DNA of 53,337 bases from a virus: positions 1-53,337 of the IMG/VR virus record IMGVR_UViG_3300031999_000027; one strand, given 5' to 3'. Numbering within the stretch: the first letter of the stretch is position 1; each line of letters starts with the position of its first letter. The position numbers were made by a program, and so were the translations under genes. The notes under the pieces were generated by a model. The model saw nothing but the letters and a program-made list of their open reading frames with translations, did not search any database and had not been told where the DNA came from. This document shows positions 5,930 to 13,776 of the stretch, piece after piece.

Positions 5930-8500
5930 ATGAATCTCGATTACATCGAGGAAGATAATAAACCGATGTTGTACTGGTTCCTCAGAGATATGAACGGTAA
6001 ACGAATAAAACGCAAATTAGGGTTTATTGGACCCCACGCTTGGAACAACGATCCGAGTTCAGGTCCTCCGGTTAAAGATATCTTCGGTCGCACGGTGTAC
6101 GAGTGGAAAGCAAGAATGCCCTCGGAAATAGGAGGAGGAAGAGATCGTTACGCGATGACTTGTGAAGCCGACGTGTTGTTCCCGATGAGGGCGATGATCG
6201 ATATGGGAATCTACTGCGGAGTGGAGATAGGAGAAGATAATGTCATTCGAGCAGTAGAAAGTCATGGAATCGCTCCGCTCTACTCCTTGTTTGATTTTGA
6301 GTACTTCTCTCCGAAGGAGATCATGCCGATGCCCCAAGATGCAAAATGGCCTGCGATCACAGTCCAATGGGGTCTCACTTCGGACAATATTATACATATA
6401 ATAGTACTGAACTTTACGTCCCTCGAGCAGGCCCCATTAGGAACACTGTCGGACTCATGTATAGCCGCATCGGACTCACGTAGAGCGCTCTGGTCAAGTT
6501 TTAAGAGCATAACAGTTCACATTGAGCTCCGTGATGAACAAACGGGCAAATGGCTCATCGAACCGCAATATCTCACGTATCCTGTGCAAGTAACTGTCGT
6601 TGATGATGAACGAGATTTGTTTATTGACTTCGCCAAGTGGCATATGGGAGAGCCCATTCCAAACCAAACTGGTGAAACGGACATTGATGGCTGGGCGGGG
6701 TACAATAGCAATAACTACGACTGGCCGATGTATCTCAGGAGGGCAGATAGATTGGGGATCTCATGGGCGGTCTCCGAACACATCTCCCCACTGCACCGAG
6801 CGTCAGCGAGATTCAATGTCCAATATAAGAAATGGGATGTCCATATCTGGGGCAGGACGATTGCTGATCTGAATGATATTTATAAGAAATACGTCAAGCC
6901 AGTTGGGGAGAGAACTAGTTATGATCTCAAAATCGTTGTTGCAGACGAGTGTGGGCTCCATTACCAAGACTTAGGAGCTTATATGAAGGAGAGCTACGAA
7001 AACGATCCGCAATCATTGATAGAGTACGCCGCGAAAGACGTCATCGCTTTGAAACTATTGAACGAGAAGTGTGACTTGTTGCCATATATCGATGTTCTTC
7101 GCCGAACAGCGGGCACTCTCTTTGACAAATCGACGTCGAATAAGGTTCTTGTAGATACGATGTGTTTGAGACTCGCTGGTGCCCCGTTGCCTACGGGAAC
7201 CAAACATGAGAAGTTGAAGAAAGCAAAAGGCGCACTGGTGATCACCCCGACTGTAGGATTGCACCAATGGGTAATGCTCTTGGATTTGAAGAGTATTTAT
7301 CCTTCGATGATAATCGCATATAATCTCAGCCCTGAGTGCAAAGACCCCAACGGAGAAATTCAAATACCAATCGTTGATGATCAGGGCCGCACGACGGAAG
7401 TGATTAGATATCGGAGATCACCGATAGGGGTGCTCCCAAAAGTGGCTGATCATTTAATGGCGCTCAGAGAACGTTATCGTGCCCTAGGACGAGAGATTGA
7501 ATCTCATCCAGGGTTCGACGTTCAATATCGCGAAAGGATCAAATCTCAAGAAACCGTAGCAAAGTTCATCGCCTGCAGCTTGAACGGTGTCTTGGCCTAT
7601 CCTGGTTTCCGTCTATACGACCCAGAGGTATTCAATTGTGTCACATCGATCACCAGATCTGTGATATGGAAAGTCAGGCAGTTCTTAGAGCCCAGAGGAC
7701 TCAAGATTATGTACGCTGATACCGATTCGTTGTTCGTTAGGCTAACGAGCGCAACGAAGGAAACAGCCGCTGAGGAAGCGTTTAAGATAGAAGCCGACGT
7801 TCAGGAGTATATTAATGAATGGACGAAATCCCTCGGAGCCACTTATCCGATAGAGATCAAGTTTGAGAATCTCTTTGACAGGATCCTTTGGAAACGCAGA
7901 GCCAAAGGTGATGACCCTGCGAAGAAACACTACGGGGGACATTATGTAATGAAAGACGGAGTGTGGAAGGAAGGAATGAAAATCTCTGGTCTGGCACCGA
8001 GATCCTCAGCGAATGCTTTGTTCACGAGGAAACTCACCACACAGTTCCTCAATCTAGTTCTTGGGAAGAATGATATAGACTCCGCAGTGGAGGTCGTTCG
8101 CCAAGCATGGAATAGTATATTGACTATTGACGATGTCTCAATGATAGGTATCCCTAAGGGCCTTCATCAGGCGAATATCGATTTGGAGAACCTCCATGGG
8201 AGCACCAAACCATGGATTGAAGGAGTGGAACATGCTAATAAGGTATTTGGATGGCGATTCAACGAGGACGATAAACCCAAGTTGATATATACGATCCCCA
8301 CTGCGATGTTCCCGTATAAGACTCTCTGTTTGAACTCCGATCAGACCAAAGTACCAAACAGTGTAAGGATCAATTGGTCCCTTCAGAGAGAGAAGGTTCT
8401 TAAGAATAAGTTCTTCGAACTTTTGGAAGCCATTGGTCGTGACTGGTCTGAGATAGAGTTCAAGGTTAGGAAGACAAAGATGAGTGATTACTTTGGGTGA
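5930..8500 (+). CDS. polB: Family B DNA polymerase with 3'-5' exonuclease
   Basis: Replicative DNA polymerase, 856 residues from the ATG at 5930. Exonuclease motifs: FDFEY at 121-125 (Exo I), YNSNNYD at 258-264 (Exo II), and YAAKD at 366-370 (Exo III). Polymerase motifs: DLKSIYPS at 452-459 (A), KFIACSLNGVLAYPG at 545-559 (B), and YADTDS at 595-600 (C). All catalytic acids are present, so it should be active with proofreading. A strong AAGGAGG at 5894-5900 is too far from the ATG. The frame is open upstream through ATT 5906 and ATA 5909, and the added residues (IVIKCDLMNLDYIEE) align with the first strand of PolB proteins. The true start may therefore be a non-ATG codon at 5906-5909. Confidence 0.95.
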   Translation: MNLDYIEEDNKPMLYWFLRDMNGKRIKRKLGFIGPHAWNNDPSSGPPVKDIFGRTVYEWKARMPSEIGGGRDRYAMTCEADVLFPMRAMIDMGIYCGVEIGEDNVIRAVESHGIAPLYSLFDFEYFSPKEIMPMPQDAKWPAITVQWGLTSDNIIHIIVLNFTSLEQAPLGTLSDSCIAASDSRRALWSSFKSITVHIELRDEQTGKWLIEPQYLTYPVQVTVVDDERDLFIDFAKWHMGEPIPNQTGETDIDGWAGYNSNNYDWPMYLRRADRLGISWAVSEHISPLHRASARFNVQYKKWDVHIWGRTIADLNDIYKKYVKPVGERTSYDLKIVVADECGLHYQDLGAYMKESYENDPQSLIEYAAKDVIALKLLNEKCDLLPYIDVLRRTAGTLFDKSTSNKVLVDTMCLRLAGAPLPTGTKHEKLKKAKGALVITPTVGLHQWVMLLDLKSIYPSMIIAYNLSPECKDPNGEIQIPIVDDQGRTTEVIRYRRSPIGVLPKVADHLMALRERYRALGREIESHPGFDVQYRERIKSQETVAKFIACSLNGVLAYPGFRLYDPEVFNCVTSITRSVIWKVRQFLEPRGLKIMYADTDSLFVRLTSATKETAAEEAFKIEADVQEYINEWTKSLGATYPIEIKFENLFDRILWKRRAKGDDPAKKHYGGHYVMKDGVWKEGMKISGLAPRSSANALFTRKLTTQFLNLVLGKNDIDSAVEVVRQAWNSILTIDDVSMIGIPKGLHQANIDLENLHGSTKPWIEGVEHANKVFGWRFNEDDKPKLIYTIPTAMFPYKTLCLNSDQTKVPNSVRINWSLQREKVLKNKFFELLEAIGRDWSEIEFKVRKTKMSDYFG

Positions 8501-8753
8501 GATAGATAAACTAAGAGAGGTTATCCGCGTAGTATGTCATATGACAATAGATAAGAACTTTGATAATAAGGAATACGATGATGCAATACAATGTTTGAAA
8601 AATGGGGACACATTCATGATCAATATCGCTCTACATCTGGTGCCTAATGACATGATTTGGATGGAGCTTATAGAACACGATGGGGCTATAACGAAGGCAT
8701 TATATAAGAAAGTGATAGAGACAAAAAAGGAGTTCGACATACCTGGTGATTAA
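8484..8753 (+). CDS. Small helical hypothetical protein, 89 aa
   Basis: Starts at GTG 8484 (or TTG 8493), overlapping the end of PolB, so it is probably coupled to it. The product is largely alpha-helical with hydrophobic and acidic faces (GEIDKLREVIRVVCHM, then YDDAIQCLKNGDTFMINIALHLV). No family is recognised. A polymerase accessory role is only suggested by position. Confidence 0.55.
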   Translation: MITLGEIDKLREVIRVVCHMTIDKNFDNKEYDDAIQCLKNGDTFMINIALHLVPNDMIWMELIEHDGAITKALYKKVIETKKEFDIPGD

Positions 8754-8755
8754 TA

Positions 8756-8947
8756 TTGGAAATAGGTAAATGGATCATTAAACTTCGCTCCCCTGTAGTG
8801 ATCGAGAGAGCTCCGAAACCTGCATTACCGGATCAACTAGTTCTCTTCGGTATGCCGGTGTTCGCGATGGAAGGCATCCCAGAAGGAGCAATATTCACAG
8901 TTAATGATAAAGGAGAGGCTAGAAGAGCTATTGATAATCTTGGTTAG
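8756..8947 (+). CDS. Small hypothetical protein, 63 aa
   Basis: Begins with TTG at 8756, five bases after a GGTGA Shine-Dalgarno that overlaps the preceding stop. The sequence has two short hydrophobic strands (KWIIKLRSPVVI and LVLFGMPVFAM) and a Pro-rich linker (RAPKPALPDQ). The QLVLFGMP segment contains QxxLFG, which loosely resembles a sliding-clamp-binding peptide and would be interesting beside a polymerase, though the aromatic pair is not canonical. No function is assigned. Confidence 0.45.
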   Translation: MEIGKWIIKLRSPVVIERAPKPALPDQLVLFGMPVFAMEGIPEGAIFTVNDKGEARRAIDNLG

Positions 8948-9191
8948 GATTCACAAGAACAGAGTGCAATTCGACTGGGGAGGATGGTTACAATGGAAAC
9001 CAGTAGGAACAAAAAACAAGATATGGTACACGGTTCATCAAGGAGCGTTCGAACCCCTCGAGATGAGGGATCGGATTCAGAACGAGATAGAGAACATGAA
9101 AGCATATCACGTGGCACTAGAGATCGACGGAGAATGGGATCGGTCGAGGAAAGTCATGGTAGTTTCATCAGTCAGCGGCTTAGTTGGATGA
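8904..9191 (+). CDS. Hypothetical protein, about 80-95 aa
   Basis: The frame shows protein-like composition (FDWGGWLQWKPVGTKNKIWY, then a charged helix, then ALEIDGEWDRSRKVMVVSSV). The ATG at 8904 overlaps the previous gene by 44 nt and has no clear Shine-Dalgarno; TTG at 8931 or 8940 would give a more usual overlap. The plus-two frame over the same bases (starting 8984) is Arg/Ser-rich and I regard it as a shadow. The stop at 9189-9191 overlaps an ATG at 9188 that opens a 25-codon frame ending in the next gene's start. Confidence 0.5.
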   Translation: MIKERLEELLIILVRIHKNRVQFDWGGWLQWKPVGTKNKIWYTVHQGAFEPLEMRDRIQNEIENMKAYHVALEIDGEWDRSRKVMVVSSVSGLVG

Positions 9192-9261
9192 ACTGGGTAG
9201 CTCCAAAATGGTCGTCGAATTACAGTAGAGAAACCAACATCGTGGGAGACGAAGGAATGGG

Positions 9262-9543
9262 ATGAAATCAAACATAACTAAGATCAAAGAGATCGATCGG
9301 GAGGCTATGGATAAGATCCTCGAACGAGCGGTCCCCTATGAGAACTTAACCGCAACCCCTGTCTGGAGACAAATGTCTATTGACGCTATCCTCTCAGGGG
9401 TAGTCTATAGGGGTAGCCGTGCTCGGGCGACCAAGGATTTAAATAAAGCATACGATGACATCTTAGATGCTATCAATTACCTCAGGTTTGCAGGCGTTCT
9501 TATGAAAGAGGAAATCGAACGACAGAAGCAGGTGAAGAAATGA
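9262..9543 (+). CDS. Helical hypothetical protein, 93 aa
   Basis: Predominantly helical, charged protein with a basic loop (YRGSRARATKDLNKAYDDIL) and C-terminal Lys/Gln-rich helix. The pattern of AYDDILDAINYLRFAGVL resembles small dNTP/nucleotide-related or regulatory helical bundles in phages, but no catalytic motif is evident. The stop codon overlaps the next ATG (ATGA at 9540), indicating coupling to the Cas4-like nuclease. Confidence 0.55.
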   Translation: MKSNITKIKEIDREAMDKILERAVPYENLTATPVWRQMSIDAILSGVVYRGSRARATKDLNKAYDDILDAINYLRFAGVLMKEEIERQKQVKK

Positions 9544-10355
9544 ACGAACGAAGCTCAGAAAGACTCTTCATACATAAAAGCGGTCTGAGCTCGTGGAGAC
9601 AATGTCCGAGAAAATTTTACTGGATGTATATCAAACAACAAGGCCCAGAGGTCTCAGACGAGAGCATCGCGATGGAACATGGAGCTACGTTCCATCATGT
9701 TGCTCGCCAGTTTGAGTACATCTATGACACTGATGTGTTGTTTGGTAGTGGAACTTATATCGATCGATTGAAATACTTATCGAGTTGTATTCCCAAAGGA
9801 ATCTCCAACACAATCTACGGATGGATGCAAAACCTAGTGGATTTCGAAGCCAGACGATCTTTAGATTGGACATTACCTCAGGGGATGTTCAAACCTGTAC
9901 AGATGGAAAGATATTTAGAATCCCCGGAGTTTAACTATGCGGGAACGTTTGATAGGTTGGACTATTATGATGAGGACTCTTACATCGTGATTGATTATAA
10001 ACCGAGGATATATAATATATCAATGATTAGACAGGAACAGGCGATCTACTGGGTCTTGATCAACGATCAATTGAAACTTGATAAACCAGTCAATCATTGG
10101 GGAGTCATCGCCTACGATGAGGGGGTTTATCACTCCGAAGAATTTAAGAAGGTCACATTCACAGCTCTGAAGAAGAATACGAATAATCTCTGGGAGAAGA
10201 TCCAAGAGTATAAATTGTCGGGCGATCGGAACATCTTCCCGATCAAGTCAGGGGAACATTGCGATTACTGTATGTTCTTGACGCTCTGTTGGAACGATCC
10301 AGAGTACATAGATGAAGTGATGGCTACTAAAAGAGAGGAGATCAATGAAGAATAA
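9540..10355 (+). CDS. Cas4/RecB-like PD-(D/E)XK nuclease
   Basis: A 271-residue protein of the PD-(D/E)XK (PDDEXK_1) family. The order is: HKSGLSSWRQCPRKFYW with C22; a helix with HGATFHH around 47-53; GTFDRLD with D138; VIDYKP with D152 and K154 as the metal-binding/catalytic residues; Q165 in the following helix (QEQAIYW); and CDYCMFLTLC with C241, C244 and C250. The four cysteines are placed as in Cas4/AddB iron-sulfur nucleases. It probably resects DNA ends during viral recombination or repair. No cas1/cas2 or CRISPR array is nearby, so a CRISPR adaptation role is unlikely. Confidence 0.85.
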   Translation: MNERSSERLFIHKSGLSSWRQCPRKFYWMYIKQQGPEVSDESIAMEHGATFHHVARQFEYIYDTDVLFGSGTYIDRLKYLSSCIPKGISNTIYGWMQNLVDFEARRSLDWTLPQGMFKPVQMERYLESPEFNYAGTFDRLDYYDEDSYIVIDYKPRIYNISMIRQEQAIYWVLINDQLKLDKPVNHWGVIAYDEGVYHSEEFKKVTFTALKKNTNNLWEKIQEYKLSGDRNIFPIKSGEHCDYCMFLTLCWNDPEYIDEVMATKREEINEE

Positions 10356-10857
10356 CCTGTGGGTAGTGTTGGGAGTCGCAATCATGATCATATCTGCAGG
10401 ATCTATAATATATAGTACCCGTAGACCATCAATAGTCCCTCCGATAAATCAGACTAAGCTATTAATGAACGTCTATGGAAATGTGACCCAAGCTGTGTTA
10501 ATCTTCTGCCGCGTAGAACTCACCCCCACAGGCCCTATCATACGTAATAGCTCTGTTGCTGCATACACTGAAGCAACAGCGTATTGGGGGTTCTATGATA
10601 ACGGAACTTGTGTCATAATTACAGTTCCATATATGACCATCGGATGGAACGCAACTACAAACAGTAACACAGCGAGGGTGTTCAATGATGTATTCGGTTA
10701 TAGATATGGTAACTTAGATACATTCATCGGAGGGGTCAAATGGAATGATCTAATAGTAAGTTATAACAACCCTAAGGGGAACATGTTATCAGTTCCCAAG
10801 TTATCCAGTTATAATCAAACGAACACATTAAAAGTTCTAAGGGAGTTGCACAAGTAA
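10345..10857 (+). CDS. Membrane-anchored extracellular protein, 170 aa
   Basis: An N-terminal hydrophobic segment (residues 5-23, LWVVLGVAIMIISAGSIIY) followed by positive residues suggests a signal anchor or cleavable signal. The remainder is beta-rich and has at least six N-x-S/T sequons (for example NVT, NSS, NGT, NAT, NQT), which archaeal oligosaccharyltransferases could glycosylate. It may alter the host surface, for instance in superinfection exclusion, or form part of the exit apparatus; this is inference. It overlaps the Cas4-like gene by 11 nt and abuts the next gene. Confidence 0.65.
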   Translation: MKNNLWVVLGVAIMIISAGSIIYSTRRPSIVPPINQTKLLMNVYGNVTQAVLIFCRVELTPTGPIIRNSSVAAYTEATAYWGFYDNGTCVIITVPYMTIGWNATTNSNTARVFNDVFGYRYGNLDTFIGGVKWNDLIVSYNNPKGNMLSVPKLSSYNQTNTLKVLRELHK

Positions 10858-11132
10858 TGGGCAAAAGATTAATTGGGGAGTCATCGGACAAAGATAAAGT
10901 CCTAGAAGCTCTGAGTTATCGAAACAGAAGTGTTCTTATCATTCAGAGGGAACTTCCTGGAGTTCAAGAAGTTCTCTTGGAGTGGACTACAGATCGTAGC
11001 CCAATGATCGTCACAGTATCCCAGGGAAGAGAATGGATGAAGGTGCTCTTTGCTACTGGAACACTGGTGACATTTATGGTCAACAGACCGGAGAGTATCT
11101 CTCGATACTCTCTTGTCATTGATAAGAGTTGA
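10857..11132 (+). CDS. Hypothetical protein, 91 aa
   Basis: Starts at ATG overlapping the previous TAA (TAATGG). Alternating hydrophobic strands (SVLIIQRELPGVQEVLLEW, MIVTVSQGREWMKVLFAT) suggest a small beta-rich fold. No motif is recognised. It sits between a membrane protein and the queC neighbourhood in an unbroken operon. Confidence 0.55.
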   Translation: MGKRLIGESSDKDKVLEALSYRNRSVLIIQRELPGVQEVLLEWTTDRSPMIVTVSQGREWMKVLFATGTLVTFMVNRPESISRYSLVIDKS

Positions 11133-11136
11133 TGAA

Positions 11137-11577
11137 ATGACATGGAAAGAGGTTCTGAAGGGGTCAGCGGATCCCGATTTTTTATCAATAACCGTGCCAG
11201 GGGTCGTAGGAACCACCCGGCATGTAGTCATGAAGATCCCAAGAGGGAAGAGACTAAGCATGTCCAAACTCCGGACACTTATCAAACCTCTTGCGATGAT
11301 AGAAGTCAAGAATATAGCCGATCTGCCGGAGTTAATGAGGACGGATATGATAATACTCTCTCAGGTGGAGGAGATTGGGAAGCATCCGGGGCTCTTATCC
11401 ATCGGAGCAGCAATGGAGTCTGGTATGATAGAAGTAGACACTATCAACGGCAGGATGCTGTTTAATTCGTTTGCTGTTCTATGGTTAGCAACATCAGATG
11501 AGAACATCCCAGAGGGGTTCAAGAAGAACTCCACAGTGATAACAATCCCCGAAGAGGAGGATGTGTTTGAGGAATGA
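11137..11577 (+). CDS. Hypothetical protein upstream of queC, about 146 aa
   Basis: I start at ATG 11137; a TTG at 11113 is in frame but lacks a Shine-Dalgarno. The product is alpha/beta (TVPGVVGTTRHVVMKIPRGK, then IEVKNIADLPELMRTDMIIL) with an acidic C-terminus (PEEEDVFEE). The stop overlaps the queC ATG (ATGA at 11574). No family is recognised; translational coupling suggests co-production with the preQ0 enzymes. Confidence 0.55.
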   Translation: MTWKEVLKGSADPDFLSITVPGVVGTTRHVVMKIPRGKRLSMSKLRTLIKPLAMIEVKNIADLPELMRTDMIILSQVEEIGKHPGLLSIGAAMESGMIEVDTINGRMLFNSFAVLWLATSDENIPEGFKKNSTVITIPEEEDVFEE

Positions 11578-12305
11578 AAGCGATCGCCATCTGTAGCGGA
11601 GGATTGGATTCCACTGTGATGTTGTATGAGATGATCTCGAATAGAATCACTCCTGTGGTGTTGAGTTTCGACTATGGTCAGAGGCACAGGATAGAACTGG
11701 ATTTCATAGAACGAACGGCGAAGAAGCTCAATCTCCGGTGGATCCTCGAACGTATGCCGACGTTTAACTCAGCTCTGACCACAGGAGTAATGGGGGTTAA
11801 TGAGTTTGAGGAACTAACGAAGGCCATGATTCCAAAAGCTAACTACGATGACGCCTCTCAGAAAATCACAGTTGTTCCCAACAGGAATATGATCATGATT
11901 GCCATCGCTGGGGGATACGCTGTTCAGATGGGTGCTCAGGAAATCTGGTATGCGGCACATTCCGGTGATCATGCGATCTATCCCGATTGCCGAGAGAGTT
12001 TCGTCTGTGCGTTGGCCGAAGCCCTAACCGAGGGAACATATGAGAAGATTCAATTGGTTGCCCCGTTCATCAATCTAACAAAGACAGATATCGTCAAACG
12101 AGGAGCGTTATTGGGAGTACCATTCGAAGACACTTGGAGTTGTTATGATCCCCAGAAACCCCTACATTGGGATCCTCATTACGTTGATCTGCAGATGTTG
12201 CAATGTGGGAAGTGTGGAACGTGCAGAGAGCGAATCGAAGCTTTCACTAAGGCAGGTATCAGAGATCCTACTTCCTACGTGAAAAGTAAAGGAGTGAAAA
12301 CCTAG
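11574..12305 (+). CDS. queC: QueC, 7-cyano-7-deazaguanine synthase
   Basis: Converts 7-carboxy-7-deazaguanine and ammonia to preQ0 with two ATP. The PP-loop SGGLDST lies at residues 8-14, and the family's NRN motif (VPNRNMIMI) at 102-109. The substrate region HSGDHAIYPDCR spans 129-140, and the structural zinc site is C190, C211, C214 and C217 (CGKCGTC). The length of 243 residues is normal and no key residue is missing. It is the first of four preQ0 genes; together with the TGT/DpdA-like protein this points to modification of viral DNA rather than tRNA. Confidence 0.95.
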   Translation: MKAIAICSGGLDSTVMLYEMISNRITPVVLSFDYGQRHRIELDFIERTAKKLNLRWILERMPTFNSALTTGVMGVNEFEELTKAMIPKANYDDASQKITVVPNRNMIMIAIAGGYAVQMGAQEIWYAAHSGDHAIYPDCRESFVCALAEALTEGTYEKIQLVAPFINLTKTDIVKRGALLGVPFEDTWSCYDPQKPLHWDPHYVDLQMLQCGKCGTCRERIEAFTKAGIRDPTSYVKSKGVKT

Positions 12306-12352
12306 GAGATTACTACTATGAATACTAATACTACTCGGGGGTCGTTCGTTTG

Positions 12353-12766
12353 ATGTACCTGAAGTTTGATGAGATCACGTTTGAAGCGGCGCACTACCTC
12401 CCGGGGTATGATGGGAAGTGCGCTGGGATTCACGGTCATACGTATACAGTGAAGGACTTGGTTATTAGAGTGTCAGAGTTCCTAGATGACCAGGGGATCA
12501 TTGTGGACTTCGGGAAGATCACGGGGTATTTCGCCAAGGAGTGGGATCATAAATTCTTGATCCCGGTTGCTGGCATAGGCTATTGGGAAGACATATATGA
12601 ACACACAGGATTCAAGCCGATGATTGATAACAGAAAGGTTGTTAATTATGGCTCCGATGAATACTGTGCTGAGAGAATCAGAGATGAACTAATGGTGTTA
12701 CATCCAAACATCGCCGAGGTTCATTTCACGTTGTACGAAGGGAAGAACCATGGGGTGTCAGTATGA
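12353..12766 (+). CDS. queD: QueD, 6-carboxytetrahydropterin synthase
   Basis: Makes 6-carboxy-5,6,7,8-tetrahydropterin from dihydroneopterin triphosphate. Counting from TTG 12350, zinc ligands are H15 (FEAAHYL), H28 and H30 (GIHGHTY), the catalytic cysteine is C24 (GKCAG), and DFGKI plus WDHKFL (D66, H67) are the usual QueD motifs; E130 ends the active site. The ATG at 12353 directly follows the TTG, and either could be used. The 47-nt gap to queC contains a TACTACTA-type low-complexity stretch. The stop overlaps the next gene (ATGA-like). Confidence 0.93.
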   Translation: MYLKFDEITFEAAHYLPGYDGKCAGIHGHTYTVKDLVIRVSEFLDDQGIIVDFGKITGYFAKEWDHKFLIPVAGIGYWEDIYEHTGFKPMIDNRKVVNYGSDEYCAERIRDELMVLHPNIAEVHFTLYEGKNHGVSV

Positions 12767-13071
12767 TCGCGTTAACTGCGACGACATCAACCTACGAGCA
12801 ACCCAAATGTCCGGGAAAGTGTTCCGAGGGAGATAACTTAGTATGTCCGTATGCTAGCTGGCAGTATCAGACGTCGTTTGTCACTGTAAACGGTCAAGGG
12901 GGTTCATCGAAGTTCACAAAGTACGTTCATTGTGGGTTGGCGACACCCTTCGTGTGGTATCCCACACCGATATTGAGCCCTTGCCCACATGCGACGTGGA
13001 CAATATGGTGTACGGCATTTGGTCTGGATTGTGAGACTTGTCCTGTGAAGAAAGCGAGGAGTGTCCAATGA
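12763..13071 (+). CDS. Eight-cysteine protein inside the preQ0 cluster
   Basis: A 102-residue protein with cysteines at 16, 20, 28, 57, 74, 83, 90 and 93 (CPGKC, CETC among them), enough for two metal sites or an Fe-S cluster. I do not recognise the family. It overlaps both queD (4 nt) and queE (4 nt), so it is made with the preQ0 enzymes. A role as an extra 7-deazaguanine-modifying or electron-transfer partner is possible but only inferred from position. The PP-loop, radical SAM and transglycosylase motifs are absent. Confidence 0.6.
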   Translation: MIALTATTSTYEQPKCPGKCSEGDNLVCPYASWQYQTSFVTVNGQGGSSKFTKYVHCGLATPFVWYPTPILSPCPHATWTIWCTAFGLDCETCPVKKARSVQ

Positions 13072-13772
13072 TAGATCTAGTGGAGATTTTTAGAAGCATT
13101 CAAGGAGAAGGCCCCTTCATCGGGTCACCTGCTGTCTTCGTCAGAGTCCATGGATGTAATCTAGCATGTTCCTTCTGTGATACGAAGTACTCCTGGTACT
13201 CGAACGCCGGGGAGGGTTACAGAGAGGTCGATCCAACAATACTGATCATGGAGATTCTTGACATCGCGAGGATCAACGACATTATCGTCCTGACGGGCGG
13301 GGAACCTATGATCTATCAGGACCAGCTGACACACGTCGCTGGTGTACTTCCACATAAGATTCATATCGAGACTAACGGAACGATCTTGCCTCAGGGAGAG
13401 CAGATCCTCAAGGATATCGATCATTGGGTTGTGAGCCCCAAAGAATGGCAGAAGCCAGAGAATAGAGCTAAGGTCGAATGGTGGTTGGATCATTTCAAGA
13501 AGAATCTCACGATGAAGTTTGTTATATCAACAGAAGACGATGTCGAACTGCTTTCGGAGACGTTTAGACTTCAGAAGGCTCCGTTAGTGGTATTACAACC
13601 AGAGAGGTTCGCAATGACATCAGGGGTACCACATAATGGCAGTCAGCAGGGCCTATATCTAGAGAATATGAAGAAGCTCATTGAATGGGCGGACGCTCAT
13701 CTCAATGGCGTTAACTGGAGGGTTCTCCCGCAGCTCCATTATCTCTTGTGGGGAAACCGACGAGGAGTTTGA
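13068..13772 (+). CDS. queE: QueE, 7-carboxy-7-deazaguanine synthase
   Basis: Radical SAM enzyme that turns 6-carboxytetrahydropterin into CDG. I choose ATG 13068, overlapping the preceding TGA, because the protein then begins IDLVEIFRSIQGEGPFIG, the standard QueE N-terminus. The cluster cysteines are C30, C34 and C37 (CNLACSFC), and TGGEPM is the SAM-binding GGE motif. The C-terminal half (KFVISTEDDVELL, VVLQPE) also matches. The length of 234 residues is typical. Confidence 0.93.
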   Translation: MIDLVEIFRSIQGEGPFIGSPAVFVRVHGCNLACSFCDTKYSWYSNAGEGYREVDPTILIMEILDIARINDIIVLTGGEPMIYQDQLTHVAGVLPHKIHIETNGTILPQGEQILKDIDHWVVSPKEWQKPENRAKVEWWLDHFKKNLTMKFVISTEDDVELLSETFRLQKAPLVVLQPERFAMTSGVPHNGSQQGLYLENMKKLIEWADAHLNGVNWRVLPQLHYLLWGNRRGV

Positions 13773-13776
13773 AATA

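Noticed and set aside
8984-9265. 93-codon frame overlapping the 8904-9191 gene
   Set aside because: Arg/Ser/Asp-rich shadow of the protein-like frame; only its last 25 codons (9188-9265) could be an independent mini-ORF.
9540-10355. Cas4 as part of a CRISPR system
   Set aside because: Only the nuclease family is shared; there is no array or other cas gene and the gene sits in a replication operon.
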